Source: Homarus americanus | Taxonomy: Eukaryota > Arthropoda > Malacostraca > Decapoda > Nephropidae | Length of the DNA: 64,000 nucleotides | NCBI RefSeq assembly: GCF_018991925.1 | Contig: NW_024720773.1 | Coordinates: forward strand, 1,308,626-1,372,625 | Direction: 5' to 3' | Shown: piece after piece, positions 1 to 11,544 of the stretch | Position numbering within the stretch: position 1 is the first letter of the stretch | How the letters are laid out: the number at the start of each line of letters is the position of its first letter | Position numbers and translations under genes: made by a program | Notes under the pieces: generated by a model | What the model was told of the DNA's origin: nothing | Database searches by the model: none | Seen by the model: the letters and a program-made list of their open reading frames with translations, nothing else

Positions 1-52
1 CCACTGGTCTGTGTGTGTGTGTGTGTGTACCACCCAGGGGTGCCACTGGTCG

Positions 53-93
<41 letters not shown>

Positions 94-230
94 CCACCCA
101 GGGGTGCCACTGGTCTGTGTTTGTGTACAGCTAGGTTCTCAACTGGTCTGTGTTTGTGTGTGTGTGGAGTACCAGCCAGGGGTGCCACTGGTCGGTCTGT
201 GTGTGTGTGTGTACCACCCAGGGTGCCACT

Positions 231-288
<58 letters not shown>

Positions 289-514
289 CACCTAGGGGTG
301 CCACTGGTCTGTGTTTGTGTGTACTAGCTAGGTTCTCAACTGGTCTGTGTTTGTGTGTGTGTGAGAGTACCAGCCAGGGTGCCACTGGTCGGTCTGTGTG
401 TGTGTGTGTGTGTGTGTACCACCCAGGGGTGCCACTGGTCGGTCTGTGTGTGTGTACCACCCAGGGTGCCACTGGTCGGTCTGTGTGTGTACCACCCAGG
501 GGTGCCACTGGTCG

Positions 515-555
<41 letters not shown>

Positions 556-657
556 CCACCTAGGGTGCCACTGGTCTGTGTTTGTGTGTACTAGCTAGGT
601 TCTCAACTGGTCTGTGTTTGTGTGTGTGTAGGTACCAGCCAGGGGTGCCACTGGTCG

Positions 658-701
<44 letters not shown>

Positions 702-720
702 CACAGGGTGCCACTGGTCG

Positions 721-762
<42 letters not shown>

Positions 763-1585
763 CACCCTAGGGGTGCCACTGGTCTGTGTTTGTGTGTACT
801 AGCTAGGTTCTCAACTGGTCTGTGTTTGTGTGTGTGTAAGAGTACCAGCCAGGGGTGCCACTGGTCGGTCTGTGTGTGTGTGTGTGTGCCACCCAGGGTG
901 CCACTGGTCGGTCTGTGTGTGTGTGTACCACCTAGGGTGCCACTGGTCTGTGTTTGTGTACTAGCTAGGTTCTCCATGGTCTGTGTTTGTGTGTGTGTAG
1001 AGTACCAGCCAGGGGTGCCACTGGTCGGTCTGTGTGTGTGTGTGTGTGTGTGCAGGGGGTGCCACTGGTCGGTCTGTGTGTGTGTGTGTGTGTACCACCC
1101 AGGGGTGCCACTGGTCGGTCTGTGTGTGTGTGTACCACCTGGGGTGCCACTGGTCTGTGTTTGTGTGTACTAGCTAGGTTCTCAACTGGTCTGTGTTTGT
1201 GTGTGTGTAGGTACCAGCCAGGGGTGCCACTGGTCGGTCTGTGTGTGTGTGTGTGTGTGTGTGTACCACCCAGGGTGCCACTGGTCTGGTCTGTGTGTGT
1301 GTGTACCACCTAGGGTGCCACTGGTCTGTGTTTGTGTGTACAGCAGGTTCTCACGGTTCTGTTTGTGTGTGTAAGAGCACCAGCCAGGTGCCACTGGTCG
1401 GTCTGGTGTGTGTGTGTGTACCACCAGGGGTGCCACTGGTCTGTCTGTGTGTGTGTGTCAGCCAGGTGCCTGGTGTGTGTGGTACCACCCAGGGGTGCCA
1501 CTGGTCTGGTTTGTGTGTACCAGCTAGGTTCTCAACTGGTCTGTGTTTGTGTGTGTGTAAGAGTACCGCCGGGTGCCACTGGTCG

Positions 1586-1623
<38 letters not shown>

Positions 1624-1647
1624 TACCACCCAGGGTGCCACTGGTCG

Positions 1648-1685
<38 letters not shown>

Positions 1686-3179
1686 ACCACCCAGGGTGCC
1701 ACTGGTCTGTGTTTGTGTGTACCAGCTGGCTCAAGGTCTGTGTTTGTGTGTGTGTAAGAGCACCAGCCAGGGGTGCCACTGGTCGGTCTGGTGTGTGTGT
1801 ACCACCAGGGTGCCACTGGTCGGTCAGGTGTGTGTACCACCCAGGGGTGCCACTGGTCGGTCTGGTGTGTGTGTGTGTGTGTGTGTGGTGTGTGTGTACC
1901 ACCTAGGGTGCCACTGGTCTGTGTTTGTGTGTACTAGCTAGGTTCTCAACTGGTCTGTGTTTGTGTGTGTGTAAGAGTACCGCCAGGGGGCCACTGGTCG
2001 GTCTGGTGTGTGTGTGTGTGTGTGTGGTACCACCCAGGGTGCCACTGGTCGGTCTGGTGTGTGTACCACCCAGGGTGCCACTGGTCGGTCTGGTGTGTGT
2101 GTGTGTGTGTGTGTGTGTGGTACCACCTAGGGGTGCCACTGGTCTGTGTTTGTGTGTACTAGCTGGGTTCTCAACTGGTCTGTGTTTGTGTGTGTAAGGC
2201 TCAGCCAGGGGTGCCACTGGTCGGTCTGTGTGTGTGTGTGTGTACCACCCAGGGTGCCACTGGTCGGTCTGTGTGTGTGGTGTGTATCACCAGGGGTGCC
2301 ACTGGTCTGTGTTTGTGTGAAGCAGGTTTCACGGTCTGTGTTTGGTGTGTGTAAGAGTACCAGCCAGGGTGCCACTGGTCGGTCTGTGTGTGTGTGTGGG
2401 TGTGTGTGATCACCCAGGGTGCCACTGGTCTGTGTGTGTGTGTACCAGCCAGGTTTCAACTGGTCGGTTTGTGTGTGTGTGTGTACCAGCCAGGGTGCCA
2501 CTGGTCGGTCTGTGTGTGTGTGTGTGTGTGTGTGTGTACCACCCAGGGTGCCACTGGTCTGTGTTTGTGTGTACTAGCTGGGTTTCAACGGTCTGTGTTT
2601 GTGTGTGTGTAAGAGTACCAGCCAGGGGTGCCACTGGTCGTCTGTGTGTGTGTGTACCAGCCAGGGTGCCACTGGTTTGTCTGTGTGTGTGTGTGTACCA
2701 CCCAGGGGTGCCACTGGTCTGTTGTGTGTGTGTGAGGCTCAGCCAGGGGTGCCACTGGTCTGTCTGTGTGTGTGTGTGGTGGGGTGTACCAGCCAGGTGC
2801 CACTGGTCGGTTCTGGTGTGTGTGTCCACCAGGGTGCCACTGGATTGCTTGTGTGTACCAGCCAGGTTCTCACTGGTTCGTGTTTGTGTGTGTGTGAGCA
2901 CCAGCCAGGGGTGCCACTGGTTTGTCTGTGTGTGTGTGTGTGTGGTGGTGTGTCTGTGTGTGTGTGTTCACCAGGGTGCCACTGGTCGGTTCTGTGTGTG
3001 TGTGTGTGTGTACCAGCCAGGTGCCACTGGTCTGTCTGTGGGTGTGGCAACCAGCCAGGGGGCCACTGGTCGGTCTGGTGTGTGTGTGTGTGTGTACCAG
3101 CCAGGGGTGCCACTGGTCTGTCTGTGTGTGTGTGTGTGTGTGTGTACCAGCCAGGGGTGCCACTGGTCTGTCTGTGTGT

Positions 3180-3180
<1 letters not shown>
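1..3180 (+). repeat. MS1: (TG)n-based minisatellite, about 200-bp higher-order unit
   Basis: The stretch alternates (TG)n runs with a short conserved core (ACC then ACCCAGGGGTGCCACTGGTC, with a GGTCTG end). A second core variant containing AGGTTCTCAACTGGTCTGTG returns roughly every 160-270 bases (about 129, 325, 593, 799, 962, 1169, 1521, 1934, 2160), so several core+(TG)n monomers form a loose higher-order unit of about 200 bp. All open frames here read as C/V or T/H dipeptide runs and are repeat translations, not genes. The left edge is cut by the window. The same repeat resumes at 4359, 5694 and 15396. Confidence 0.95.

Positions 3181-3230
<50 letters not shown>
3181..3230 (-). repeat. (TAA)n tract, 3' tail of a minus-strand retroposon
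   Basis: About 16 perfect TAA units directly follow TGTGTGTG of MS1 and precede a conserved 3'-end sequence (GGTTTATTGAAAAAG, then GAAGGCTGAAAATATAC). Read on the minus strand this is a (TTA)n tail after the element end. Confidence 0.9.
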
Positions 3231-3232
<2 letters not shown>

Positions 3233-4358
3233 TAGCGGTTTATTGAAAAAGTTCTGCAGCCCGAAGGCTGAAAATATACATTGGACATAAATGACTTATT
3301 ACATACATTGGTGGTTTAACAAAAGCCTTCATTAGAGAAAGGTCATACAGTGAACATACAGATTAATGTAGGTGTTGAACAGCAAACTCGTAGTGTAGTA
3401 ACTCCCTTCCAGATGGTGTTATGAGGGACCTGACGTGGTGTAGTAATTCCCTCGCAGATGGTGTTATGAGGGGCCTCACGTGGTGTAGTAATTCCCTAAC
3501 AGATGGTGTTATGAGGGACCTCACGTGGTGTAGTAATTCCCTCACAGATGGTGTTATGAGGGACATCACGTGGTGTAGTAATTCCCTCACAGATGGTGTT
3601 ATGAGGGACCTCACATTAGTCCAATATTAATTACCTCACAGATGGTGTATGAGGGGCCTCGTGGTGTAATGTAATTCCCTCACAGATGGTGTTATGAGGG
3701 CCTCGTGGTGTAGTAATTCCCTCACAGATGGTGTTATGAGGGGCACACGTGGTGTAAGTAATTCCCTCACAGATGGTGTTATGAGGGGCCTCACGTGGTG
3801 TAGTAATTCCCTCACAGATGGTGTTATGAGGGCTCACGTGGTGTAGTAATTCCCTCACAGATGGTGTTATGAGGGGCCTCACGTGGTGTAGTAATTCCCT
3901 CACAGATGGTGTTATGAGGGGCCTCACGTGGTGTAGTAACTCCTTCACATATGGTGTTATGAGGGGCCTCACGTGGTTTAGTAATTCCCTCACAGATGGT
4001 GTTATATGAGTGAGGTGTGGTTCCAGGCCTTCCTATCGTAGACGGATTAACACATCGCTGGTAGTTGGATCTCACGGGCCGTTATCACTGGGTACCTGGG
4101 ACCTCACTGTGTGAAAGGTCAACTTGGGTACCACTGTTACTGTTGAGTTGTTCTCACTGACTTAAGCACTGTTCACCACTGTTCACTTCTGTTTAACACT
4201 GGTTCCATTTCTTTCCTAAATGAAATAGTAACTTCTGGCGAGAACATGTTGATATTCCGGTGGGGAGGAGGGTTCAGGGGAGGGAGTTGGTATGGGCCAA
4301 CATAACAGTTGACCTGGCTGCTCCGAGAGGAGCGCCAAGTACGTCTTGACCCTTCGGT
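3231..4358 (-). mobile_element. Non-autonomous retroposon, copy 1, with internal 45-bp repeats
   Basis: On the minus strand it runs from about 4358 (MS1 resumes at 4359) to the (TTA)n tail at 3230. The last 60 or so bases match the 3' ends of the coding LINE fragments at 4928 and 15460 (GGTTTATTGAAA, GCAGCC, GGCTGAAAATATAC). No reverse transcriptase remnant is visible in it. The interior holds about 13 copies of a 45-bp repeat, then a segment (CCTATCGTAGACGGATTAA, CACGGGCCGTTATCACTGGG) shared with the copy at 37070-38332, then about 230 bases found only here. Inference: a SINE-like element borrowing the 3' end of a LINE. It could instead be an internally deleted LINE. Confidence 0.7.
3412..4004 (-). 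repeat. 45-bp tandem repeat inside the retroposon (about 13 units)
   Basis: The unit contains AGATGGTGTTATGAGGGGCC, TCACGTGGTGTAGTAATTCC and CTCAC. Because 45 divides by three, both strands stay open with 15-residue repeats over long stretches. Units carry scattered substitutions and 1-5 base deletions, so the open frames look accidental. The same repeat fills 37310-38222. Confidence 0.92.
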
Positions 4359-4577
4359 GGTCTGTGTATGTGTGTGTGTGTGTGTGTACCACCCAGGGGT
4401 GCCACTGGTCGGTCTGTGTGCGTGTGTGTGCGTGTGTGTGTGTGTGTACCAGCCAGGGGTGCCACTGGTCTGTGTGTGTGTGTGTGTGCGTGCGTGTGTA
4501 CAGCCAGGGATGCCACTGGTCTGTGTTTGTGTGTGTGTGTGTGTATGTGTGTGTGTACCCTGCCAGGGGTGCCATTA

Positions 4578-4617
<40 letters not shown>

Positions 4618-4635
4618 CAGCCAGGGGTGCCACTG

Positions 4636-4675
<40 letters not shown>

Positions 4676-4754
4676 CAGCCAGGGGTGCCACTGGTTTGTC
4701 TGTGTGTGTGTGTGTACAGCCAGGGGTGCCACTGTGGTCTGTGTGTGTGTGTAT

Positions 4755-4796
<42 letters not shown>

Positions 4797-4819
4797 CCTA
4801 GCCAGGGGTGCCACTGGTC

Positions 4820-4855
<36 letters not shown>

Positions 4856-4898
4856 AGCCAGGGTGCCACTGAATGCTGTCTGTGTGTATGTGTGTGTG
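4359..4898 (+). repeat. MS1 minisatellite, continued
   Basis: Same core (CCAGCCAGGGGTGCCACTGG) and (TG)n spacers as at 1-3180. It resumes right after the 5' end of the retroposon, which supports insertion of that element into the array. Confidence 0.93.
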
Positions 4899-5693
4899 TA
4901 ATAATAATAAATAATAATAATAATAATCTGTTTATTAATAGAGTTGCAGCCGGTGGCTGAAAATATACAGACTTACATTTGATTTAGACATAATGATATA
5001 ATATGCATTGAATTCATTTACAGGGCTGTACAGTACATAAATCAGGAGTTGTTTATTATTTTAACAATAGATGGGATGGTGCTATTCTTATATCTATCGG
5101 TGCGGGCTCTTATGGGCTGAATTTTATTGTAGTGGCGGACTGCGCGAGGAGGGTGGGGGGCTACAGGTGGCAGGAGTGGCGATGACGAGGGTGGTGCATT
5201 AGTTGGCTGCCAAACCTTTCCAGTGCTTGGTGGTGGAGGTCACTGAGGGATGGCATTTCCAGGGTGGAGAGAGCATTGGTGTAGCCGGAGTATTCTGCGC
5301 CAAGCATGATTCTGCAGGCCCTTTTCTGTACCTTCTCTAGCTGACGTTGTTGGGTGGAGTTGAGAGAAGACGACCAGGTTGGTTATGCATACGTTAGTTT
5401 GGGGAGAATAAATGCGTTGTAGATAGTCCTCAGCTCTGGCGTGGGTGCCCCAAGTGACCTAAGTTGTCGTAGCATGTAGAGACGGTACGAGGCTGCCTTG
5501 GCTGTGTTATTTACTTAGGCCTTCCAATCAAGTTTGTTGTCTGCAGTTACACCCAGGAGTTTGGCCGACTGCACCAGCTGGAGAGGATGGGCACCCACTG
5601 TGACTGCTGGGGCTTGCACTGGAGTGGTGGCGGTATTGATGTGCATGACCTCGGTTTTAGTGTGGTTGTTGATGACCTTGTTCTCCGTAGTCC
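4899..5693 (-). mobile_element. LINE 3' fragment with (TTA)n tail, 5'-truncated, pseudogenic
   Basis: The minus-strand translation gives the C-terminal part of a LINE reverse transcriptase: [24 protein letters not shown], then [19 protein letters not shown] and VQKRACRIMLG, with in-frame stops. It parallels the better copy at 15460-16366. The (TAA)n at 4899-4927 follows TGTGTGTG, and the broken 5' edge at about 5693 meets (TG)n of MS1. The clade is uncertain: CR1/L2 or Jockey-like from the 'LLGVT.D..L.W' and 'VQ.RA.RI' signature. Confidence 0.85.
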
Positions 5694-5830
5694 ATGCTTG
5701 TGTGTGTATGTGTGTGTACCAGCCAGGGGTGCTACAGGTCTGTGTGTGTGTGTACCAGCCAGGGGTGCCACTGGTCTGTGTGTGTGTGTGTGTGTGTACC
5801 AGCCAGGGGTGCCACTGGTCTGTCTGTGTG

Positions 5831-5865
<35 letters not shown>

Positions 5866-5933
5866 ACAGCCAGGGGGTGCCACTGGTCTGTGTGTGTGTG
5901 TGTGTGTGTGTGTGTACCAGCCAGGTGCCACTG

Positions 5934-5967
<34 letters not shown>

Positions 5968-6452
5968 CAGCCAGGGTGCCACTGGTTTGTGTGTGTGGCA
6001 CCCAGGTGCCACTGGTCGGTCTGGTGTGTGTATACCACCTAGGGGTGCCACTGGTCTGTGTTTGGGTACAGCCAGGTTCTCAACTGGTCTGGGTTTGTGT
6101 GTAAGAGCACCAGCCAGGGGTGCCACTGGTCGGTCTGTGTGTGTGTGTGTGTGTGTGTGTGTACCACCCAGGGTGCCACTGGTCGGTCTGTGTGTGTGTG
6201 TGTGGTGTGTACCACCCAGGGTGCCACTGGTCGGTCTGTGTGTGGTGTGTGTGTGTGTACCACCCAGGGCCACTGGTTTGTGTGTGTGTGTGTACACAGG
6301 TGCTGGTCGGTTGGTGCCACGAGTGCCACTGGTCGTGTTTGGTAGTAGGTTCTCAACTGGTCTGTGTGGTGTGTAGAGTACCAGCCAGGTGCCACTGGTC
6401 GGTCTGTGTGTGTGTGTGTGTGTGTGTGTACCACCAGGGGTGCCATTGGTCG

Positions 6453-6497
<45 letters not shown>

Positions 6498-6599
6498 ACC
6501 TAGGGGTGCCACTGGTCTGTGTTTGTGTGTGTGTACTAGCTAGATTCTCAACTGGTCTGTGTTCGTGTGTGTGTGGAGTACCAGCCAGGGTGCCACTGG

Positions 6600-6640
<41 letters not shown>
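5694..6640 (+). repeat. MS1 minisatellite, continued
   Basis: Same core plus (TG)n structure, including the AGGTTCTCAACTGGTCTG variant at about 6072, 6350 and 6545. It ends in a 40-base (TG)n run against the family A LINE at 6641. Confidence 0.93.
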
Positions 6641-6641
<1 letters not shown>

Positions 6642-6771
6642 ATTGAGGTGAATGTACATAAGACTCAGATTCTTTTTCAACCTGCCCCTGGTTCAGACAC
6701 ATCTCCACCATCTATCCAGCTTAACGGTACTACCCTCTCTAAATTACCCACTTTCGGTATCTTGGCTCCCA
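6641..6771 (+). pseudogene. Misplaced RT scrap of family A
   Basis: Translates as VNVHKTQILFQPAPGSDT, PPSIQLNGTTL, then HFRYLGSH-like sequence. This normally lies after the YADD motif (compare 42750 on the minus strand and 38410). Here it runs straight into endonuclease sequence (DAEDDTKEDFYTDLDRV) in the same orientation. The order is reversed relative to a normal element, so two copies were joined or a template switch occurred. Confidence 0.8.
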
Positions 6772-7515
6772 CTGGATGCAGAGGATGACACTAAGGAGGA
6801 CTTTTACACCGACCTCGACAGAGTGCCAATCTCTATCCCCAGAGAAGTTAAGGCTGTGCTACTTGGTGAATTCAATGTCAGAGTTGGAAGAGATGCTGAC
6901 ATTTGGCAGGGTACCATAGGGAGAAATGGACTAGGCAAGTGTAATCCCAACGACCTACTCCTCCTCAGCAAGTGTGCTGCAAACAACATCACTATCACCA
7001 ATACCTTTTTTAGGCAGGCCGACAATATCAACGGTTCGTGGGAACACCCACGATCCAAACACTAGCATCTCATTGACTACATCATTGTGAAAGAGATCGC
7101 CGATATGTCCTCATTACCTGTGCCATGCGTGGCTCAGACCACTGCTACACTGATAATAATGGTCGTCAGAGTCAAGCTCTCACAGTACGTCAACTCCAAA
7201 ACGGCGAAGGCAGCAAGCCTCCAGAAGAGGTTTCCACACAAAGCGTCTGGAGGATCCAGCGGTATCACATGCTTTCAGAAAGCAGCTCGATCATGGGATG
7301 GTAAACAACCCAACAGCAAACTACGCAACAATAGTACCGAATGGGATGATTTCGACACTGTCATGATAAAAACCTGCAGAGAGACCCTCGGCCAGATCGA
7401 AAGAATACACCAGGACTGGTTTGATGGAAATGACCAGGCAATCAATGTACTCATCGATGATAAACGTGCAGCTTTAAACGACTGGCAGAACAACCCTGTC
7501 TCGGACCAAAGCTGA
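6772..7515 (+). pseudogene. Endonuclease (EEP) domain of family A copy A, partial
   Basis: Readable segments match the C-terminal two thirds of an APE-like endonuclease: VLLGEFNVRVGRDADIWQGT, GRNGLGKCNPNDLLLLSKCA, ITNTFFRQADN, then a frame change and RETLGQIERIHQDWFD. The family motif G-D-F-N-A has become G-E-F-N-V, and the DY(I/V)I and SDH motifs are split by frameshifts. The N-terminal third with the W-N-x-R-T-L and S-E-S-R-L motifs is missing. Compare the uninterrupted domain at 44469-45404. Confidence 0.85.
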
Positions 7516-7859
7516 TACCTTCCGTAAGAAGAAAGTGGGGGCCCAGCGGGAACTTCACAATCTAAAGAACGACTGGTTTAAAAACAAAGCATGTGAAACA
7601 AAATAAATTGCAAATCAACACGAGATGCACGAATTTTCAATTCGACTAAAACATTTTACGAGCTAATAACTCATGGCGCAGCCCCCCTCCGCTCATCCGA
7701 CGGTAACTCCACAATTAAAGATGATGAAGGCATCCTTCAGCGCTGGAAAGAGCAATACCATTCACAGCCACCAAAACACTGATGTGGAAGTCCTGACTAC
7801 CCAGCAGGTCCCTCGGCATTCAAAGCAGACCCACCTCAGTTATCCTCCATCCGAGAAGC

Positions 7860-8317
7860 CACTGCCATCAAACAGATGAACAATAACAAAGCCTCAGGGC
7901 CTGATGGAATCCCAGCCGAGGTGTATAAAGCAGGAGGACCTCTACTTACCAGCCGTCTCCACTCTCTCCTTGAGAATTTATGGCGAAAGGAGAAAATCCG
8001 CCAAGGATTTAAAGACGCCTCCATCGTTAATATAATGTATATAAGAACAAGGGAGACCGGTCAGACTGTGGCAACTACCGCGGGATCTCGCTGCTGTCCG
8101 TAGCTGGCAAGATTATCGCCCGAGTCCTCCTAAACAGACTTCTTCCTGAGGTGGAAAACTTCCTCCCAGAATCTCATTGTGTTTTAACATCACGTGGTAC
8201 CACAGCATGATCTTTGCTGTCCGTCAGATACAGGAGAAGTGCAGAGAACAGCATTGTGACCTGTACATGGCTTTTATCGACCTAACCAAGGCCTTCGACT
8301 CGGTCAACAGGGAAGCC
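7860..8317 (+). pseudogene. RT fingers/palm start, family A copy A
   Basis: Contains MNNNKASGPDGIPAEVYKAG, then LLENLWRKEKIRQGFKDASI, then shifted-frame matches to NYRGISLLSVAGKIIARVLL and the motif A region LYMAFIDLTKAFDSVNREA, where it stops at 8317. The next codon of the element is found at 10231, beyond a nested LINE. Frameshifts lie near 8040 and 8200. Confidence 0.85.
8311..8317. repeat. Target-site duplication GGAAGCC (partner 10231-10237)
   Basis: GGAAGCC precedes the 5' edge of the nested LINE and recurs right after its A-rich 3' end (TACAAAAAAA). Removing 8318-10237 restores the family A reading frame NREAL.WTL, matching NRKALRRTL in copy D. Confidence 0.95.
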
Positions 8318-10230
8318 AGAGAGCCGAAACCCATGGTTGGGATATCATAAGCTACAATACCTACAGAAGAATACGGGAAGAAATAAAAAAAAATCTCTGG
8401 AACAAAGAAACCTCAAATGGGCTGAAATAGTTGAACAACTCTCACATACATACAACGACCCAGGAGAATTATGGCGTCGAGTTAAGAGACAAAGGTTCCA
8501 GCCGCTCAGGAGGAAAAATATATGACGACCAAGACAAAGAACCCATATTCACGGATGTATGGAGGAACATCTTGTGAATCACAAATGAGGAGAACAGGGG
8601 ATTTGATGGTACCCACGAGGAGCTAGTCTTTGATGAACTCCGGGGCCAGACACACCGAAGCCTTCCCCTGAAATCATATGGGAGGATCTGAGAGGGGACA
8701 GCCCACTGTCCAAACCAATCGCCTCAGAAGAACTCAAAACCGCCATCAACAATACCAAAAATAAAGCCCCTGGCTACTCGGGCATCACCAAGAAGATCCT
8801 CAGCCACATAAACAACCCGGCCATGGAGAGACTGAGAACCACGATGAATGCTTGCCTGGCCTTGGGTTACTACCCAACTAAATTCACAAAGGCCATTCTA
8901 ACCTTAACACTAAAACAAGGAAAGAAACCCGCCATACTACTAAACTATACATCGATCCCCCTCCTCGAAGTACCTGGAAAAACCCCGAAAAAAATTATCA
9001 ATAACCGTATGAAAAATCACCTGGAATCAACCAACATAGTCAATTGCAGACAATTTAGGTTCAGGAAGGTCCACCACAACAGCGATAGCCCTGGCATGTG
9101 AAAACATAGCCAGAACCGCAGCAGGTGGTAGCCAATGTAATCTAACTCTCTGGGATGTAGCTGCTTTGCATCTTTCTTGACGGCAGAAATGCCAGACTGA
9201 GGGTAGGACACAGAGACCTTCCCACTCATGAGCAGAGTCTATCAGGGCAGAGTCCGCTCTCCCACCCTATATATCAACTACACAAGTGACACCCAGCCCG
9301 CTACAAGAATAGGAAACGAAGATATAATGTACGCAGATGACATCACTCAAATAACAAATCAAGGAAAATCGCGAGCGTTACAGGTCGACAACACCAGACG
9401 AGAAATAGAAAGGGTAAATAATTACGAAAAACAATGGAAAATCCAAACCAATCTCCCGAAACTCACAGTGATACCCTTATGCAGAATGAAAGCCCATCCA
9501 TTAGAACCGATAATGCCCAGATAGAATACAAAAGCAGAGACACCCTCCTGGGCCTGCATATATCCACGACAGGTTACTCCCACCATGTCCACACCAGGAA
9601 GGAAAAGGCAAGAGGGATGAAAAAACTATACCAGTTTAACGCACTTCCCGAGAAAATAAAACTCCGCCTGGTGATATCACTTATCCTACCGATATTAACT
9701 AACCCAGTAGTACCTCTTCATACCATGAGCACCACTCAGTTATTAAAATTTCAGGTGGTCCAAAATGAAGTCCTGAGATTCGTCACAGGTGAAAGATTCC
9801 TCTTCACCAGAACCACAGCCGAGATACGTAGAGACAGGAGAATAAAACCCATCAACCAGCAGCTGCACACCCTGGCAGCAGAGTCTGGCAAAAGATAGAA
9901 CGATCAGAGCAAGAACTCCTTCAAATACTCCCATCAGACATTAACAACAACCATACATGGTTCCCAAATAGTTACCAAATCTCAAAAGGCCCTTACCACC
10001 CCGATTTATAAGGCCAGGTAATAGACAACCTCCCTAGACCAACATCCGCCAGTAGAGTCGGCGGAATATACAATAAGGCACTTAAAAACACACTATTAGC
10101 TTAGCTAACCCACAGCAAGGCGGTCAAGCCCACCCTCTCCCACCTCCTCCTAAATTTCTTAAATTTCCGAACTATAAGTTCCTTCCCCCACCTGTAATCT
10201 TCTTTCACCCCTCCTATCTCTACAAAAAAA
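8318..10230 (+). mobile_element. Nested Jockey-like LINE, 5'-truncated, with A-rich tail
   Basis: 1913 bases between perfect 7-bp duplications, ending in ACAAAAAAA. The tail and short duplication fit target-primed reverse transcription. Readable reverse transcriptase pieces: NKAPGYSGITKKIL, NYTSIPLLEVPGK, RVYQG.V.SPTLYINYTSD, IMYADDITQI and a C-terminal thumb region. The 5' edge lies shortly before the RT domain, so the endonuclease and ORF1 were never copied. Confidence 0.9.
8745..9895 (+). pseudogene. Jockey-like reverse transcriptase remnant
   Basis: The frame shifts several times. The fingers (8823-9100) lead into LLEVPGKTPKKIINNRM. The segment that should hold motif A (catalytic Asp in the 'D..KAFD' stretch) is missing or scrambled at 9100-9220. 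Motif B (MSRVYQGRVRSPTLYINY, 9228 on) and motif C (YADD at about 9330) remain, then the thumb region to SGKR at 9895. It cannot encode an active enzyme. Confidence 0.85.
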
Positions 10231-11487
10231 GGAAGCCCTTTGTTGGACCCTCTACCGTTTTGGCTGCCACAAAAAATTCATCGCTATTGTGAAGCAACTG
10301 CATGATGGCATAAACGGCAGTATCCTGCACAATGGCACCCAGTCTGAGTTCTTTCCCATCCAATCGGGGGTTAAACAAGGATGTGCGCTGGCACCAACTC
10401 TCTTTTCCATTTTCTTGGCTGCCTTCCTTACTCGTGCCAGTGCCAATTTATCCGCAGGGGTGGACATCGAATACCGGACGAAGGGTCTTTTCAACATAAA
10501 ACAATTTTAGGCAAGAACACAGGTGTCGGCAGTTTCAATTACTGAATTTCAGAATTCAGATGACCTCACTCTTCATGCTCACACTGAACGTGACCTAGAG
10601 GAGATCCTGGACACCTACACAGATGCGTATGCGCACTTTGGCCTTAAGGTGAATATCCGTAAGACTAAGATTCTCTTTCAACCTGCCCCTGGATTAGACA
10701 CACCTCCACCATCCATCCTTCTTAATGGTACTGCCCTCCCTAATATTACCCACTTTCGGTATCTCGGCTCCCACCTGTCCACCACCACAGACATCAATGA
10801 AGGATTCAGCATCGGATCAGATGTGCATATAAGCCTTTGGCAGACCACGAAACCGTGCCTTCAGCTGTAGGAAGCCGAAATTCACAAAGTTACACGTATT
10901 TCGTGCAGTGGTCCTCCCCACCCTGCTGTATGGCAGCGAGACACAGGTCACATACAGGAGACACCTCAGGGCATTTGAAAACTTTCACCAACGTAGTGAT
11001 GATCCATCCTCCGAGATCGTTTGGAAGATAAGAGAACAAATGCCAGTGTTCTTGCTGACACCAACTGTAGGAGCATCGAGGCTACCATTATTCATGAACA
11101 ACTATGCTGGACTGGCCATGTTACCTGCATGGAAGACAGTAGACTGCCAAAGCAGCTACTTTATTGTCAACTAACGAATAGTAAACGTAACGCTTGCAGG
11201 TAACCGAAGAGGTATAAGGATAGTCTTAAGATAAACCTGAAAAAGTGCCAAATCGATCTCCTCACCTGGGATACGATTACTCCACATCGTAACGCTTGGA
11301 GGAGCACCATACGAGAAGGTGTCAATACTTTTGAGTTAGCCCGAGTGCAAACCGAGGCAGACAAGCGCCAACGTCGGAAAGACCACCCCTCCCGCAGTCG
11401 ATGTAGCCCTCCACATATGCAACATCTGTGAACTACTCTGCAGGTCCCATATCGGCCTCTTTAGTCACCTCAAAACTCACCAATGAA
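10231..11487 (+). pseudogene. Family A copy A: RT second half and C2H2 finger
   Basis: Continues directly from 8317: FGC, KKFIAIVKQLHDGINGSILH, GVKQGCALAPTLFSIF, then a frame change. The catalytic YADD is altered to N-S-D-D at about 10555 (FQNSDDLTL). TLLYGSETQVTYRRHLRAF and FMNNYAGLAMLPAWK follow in other frames, ending in a C-N-I-C ... H-L-K-T-H zinc finger at about 11418-11480. There are stops at 11175 and 11203 and several shifts. Dead copy. Confidence 0.85.
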
Positions 11488-11544
11488 GGTGATTTCCCTA
11501 ATAACTCATATCATTGTATCATAGCTGGATGATCGTACGATTCG

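Noticed and set aside
3363..4075. 15-residue repeat proteins on both strands of the 45-bp arrays
   Set aside because: The unit length is a multiple of three, so both strands stay open; deletions break the frame without any sign of compensation.
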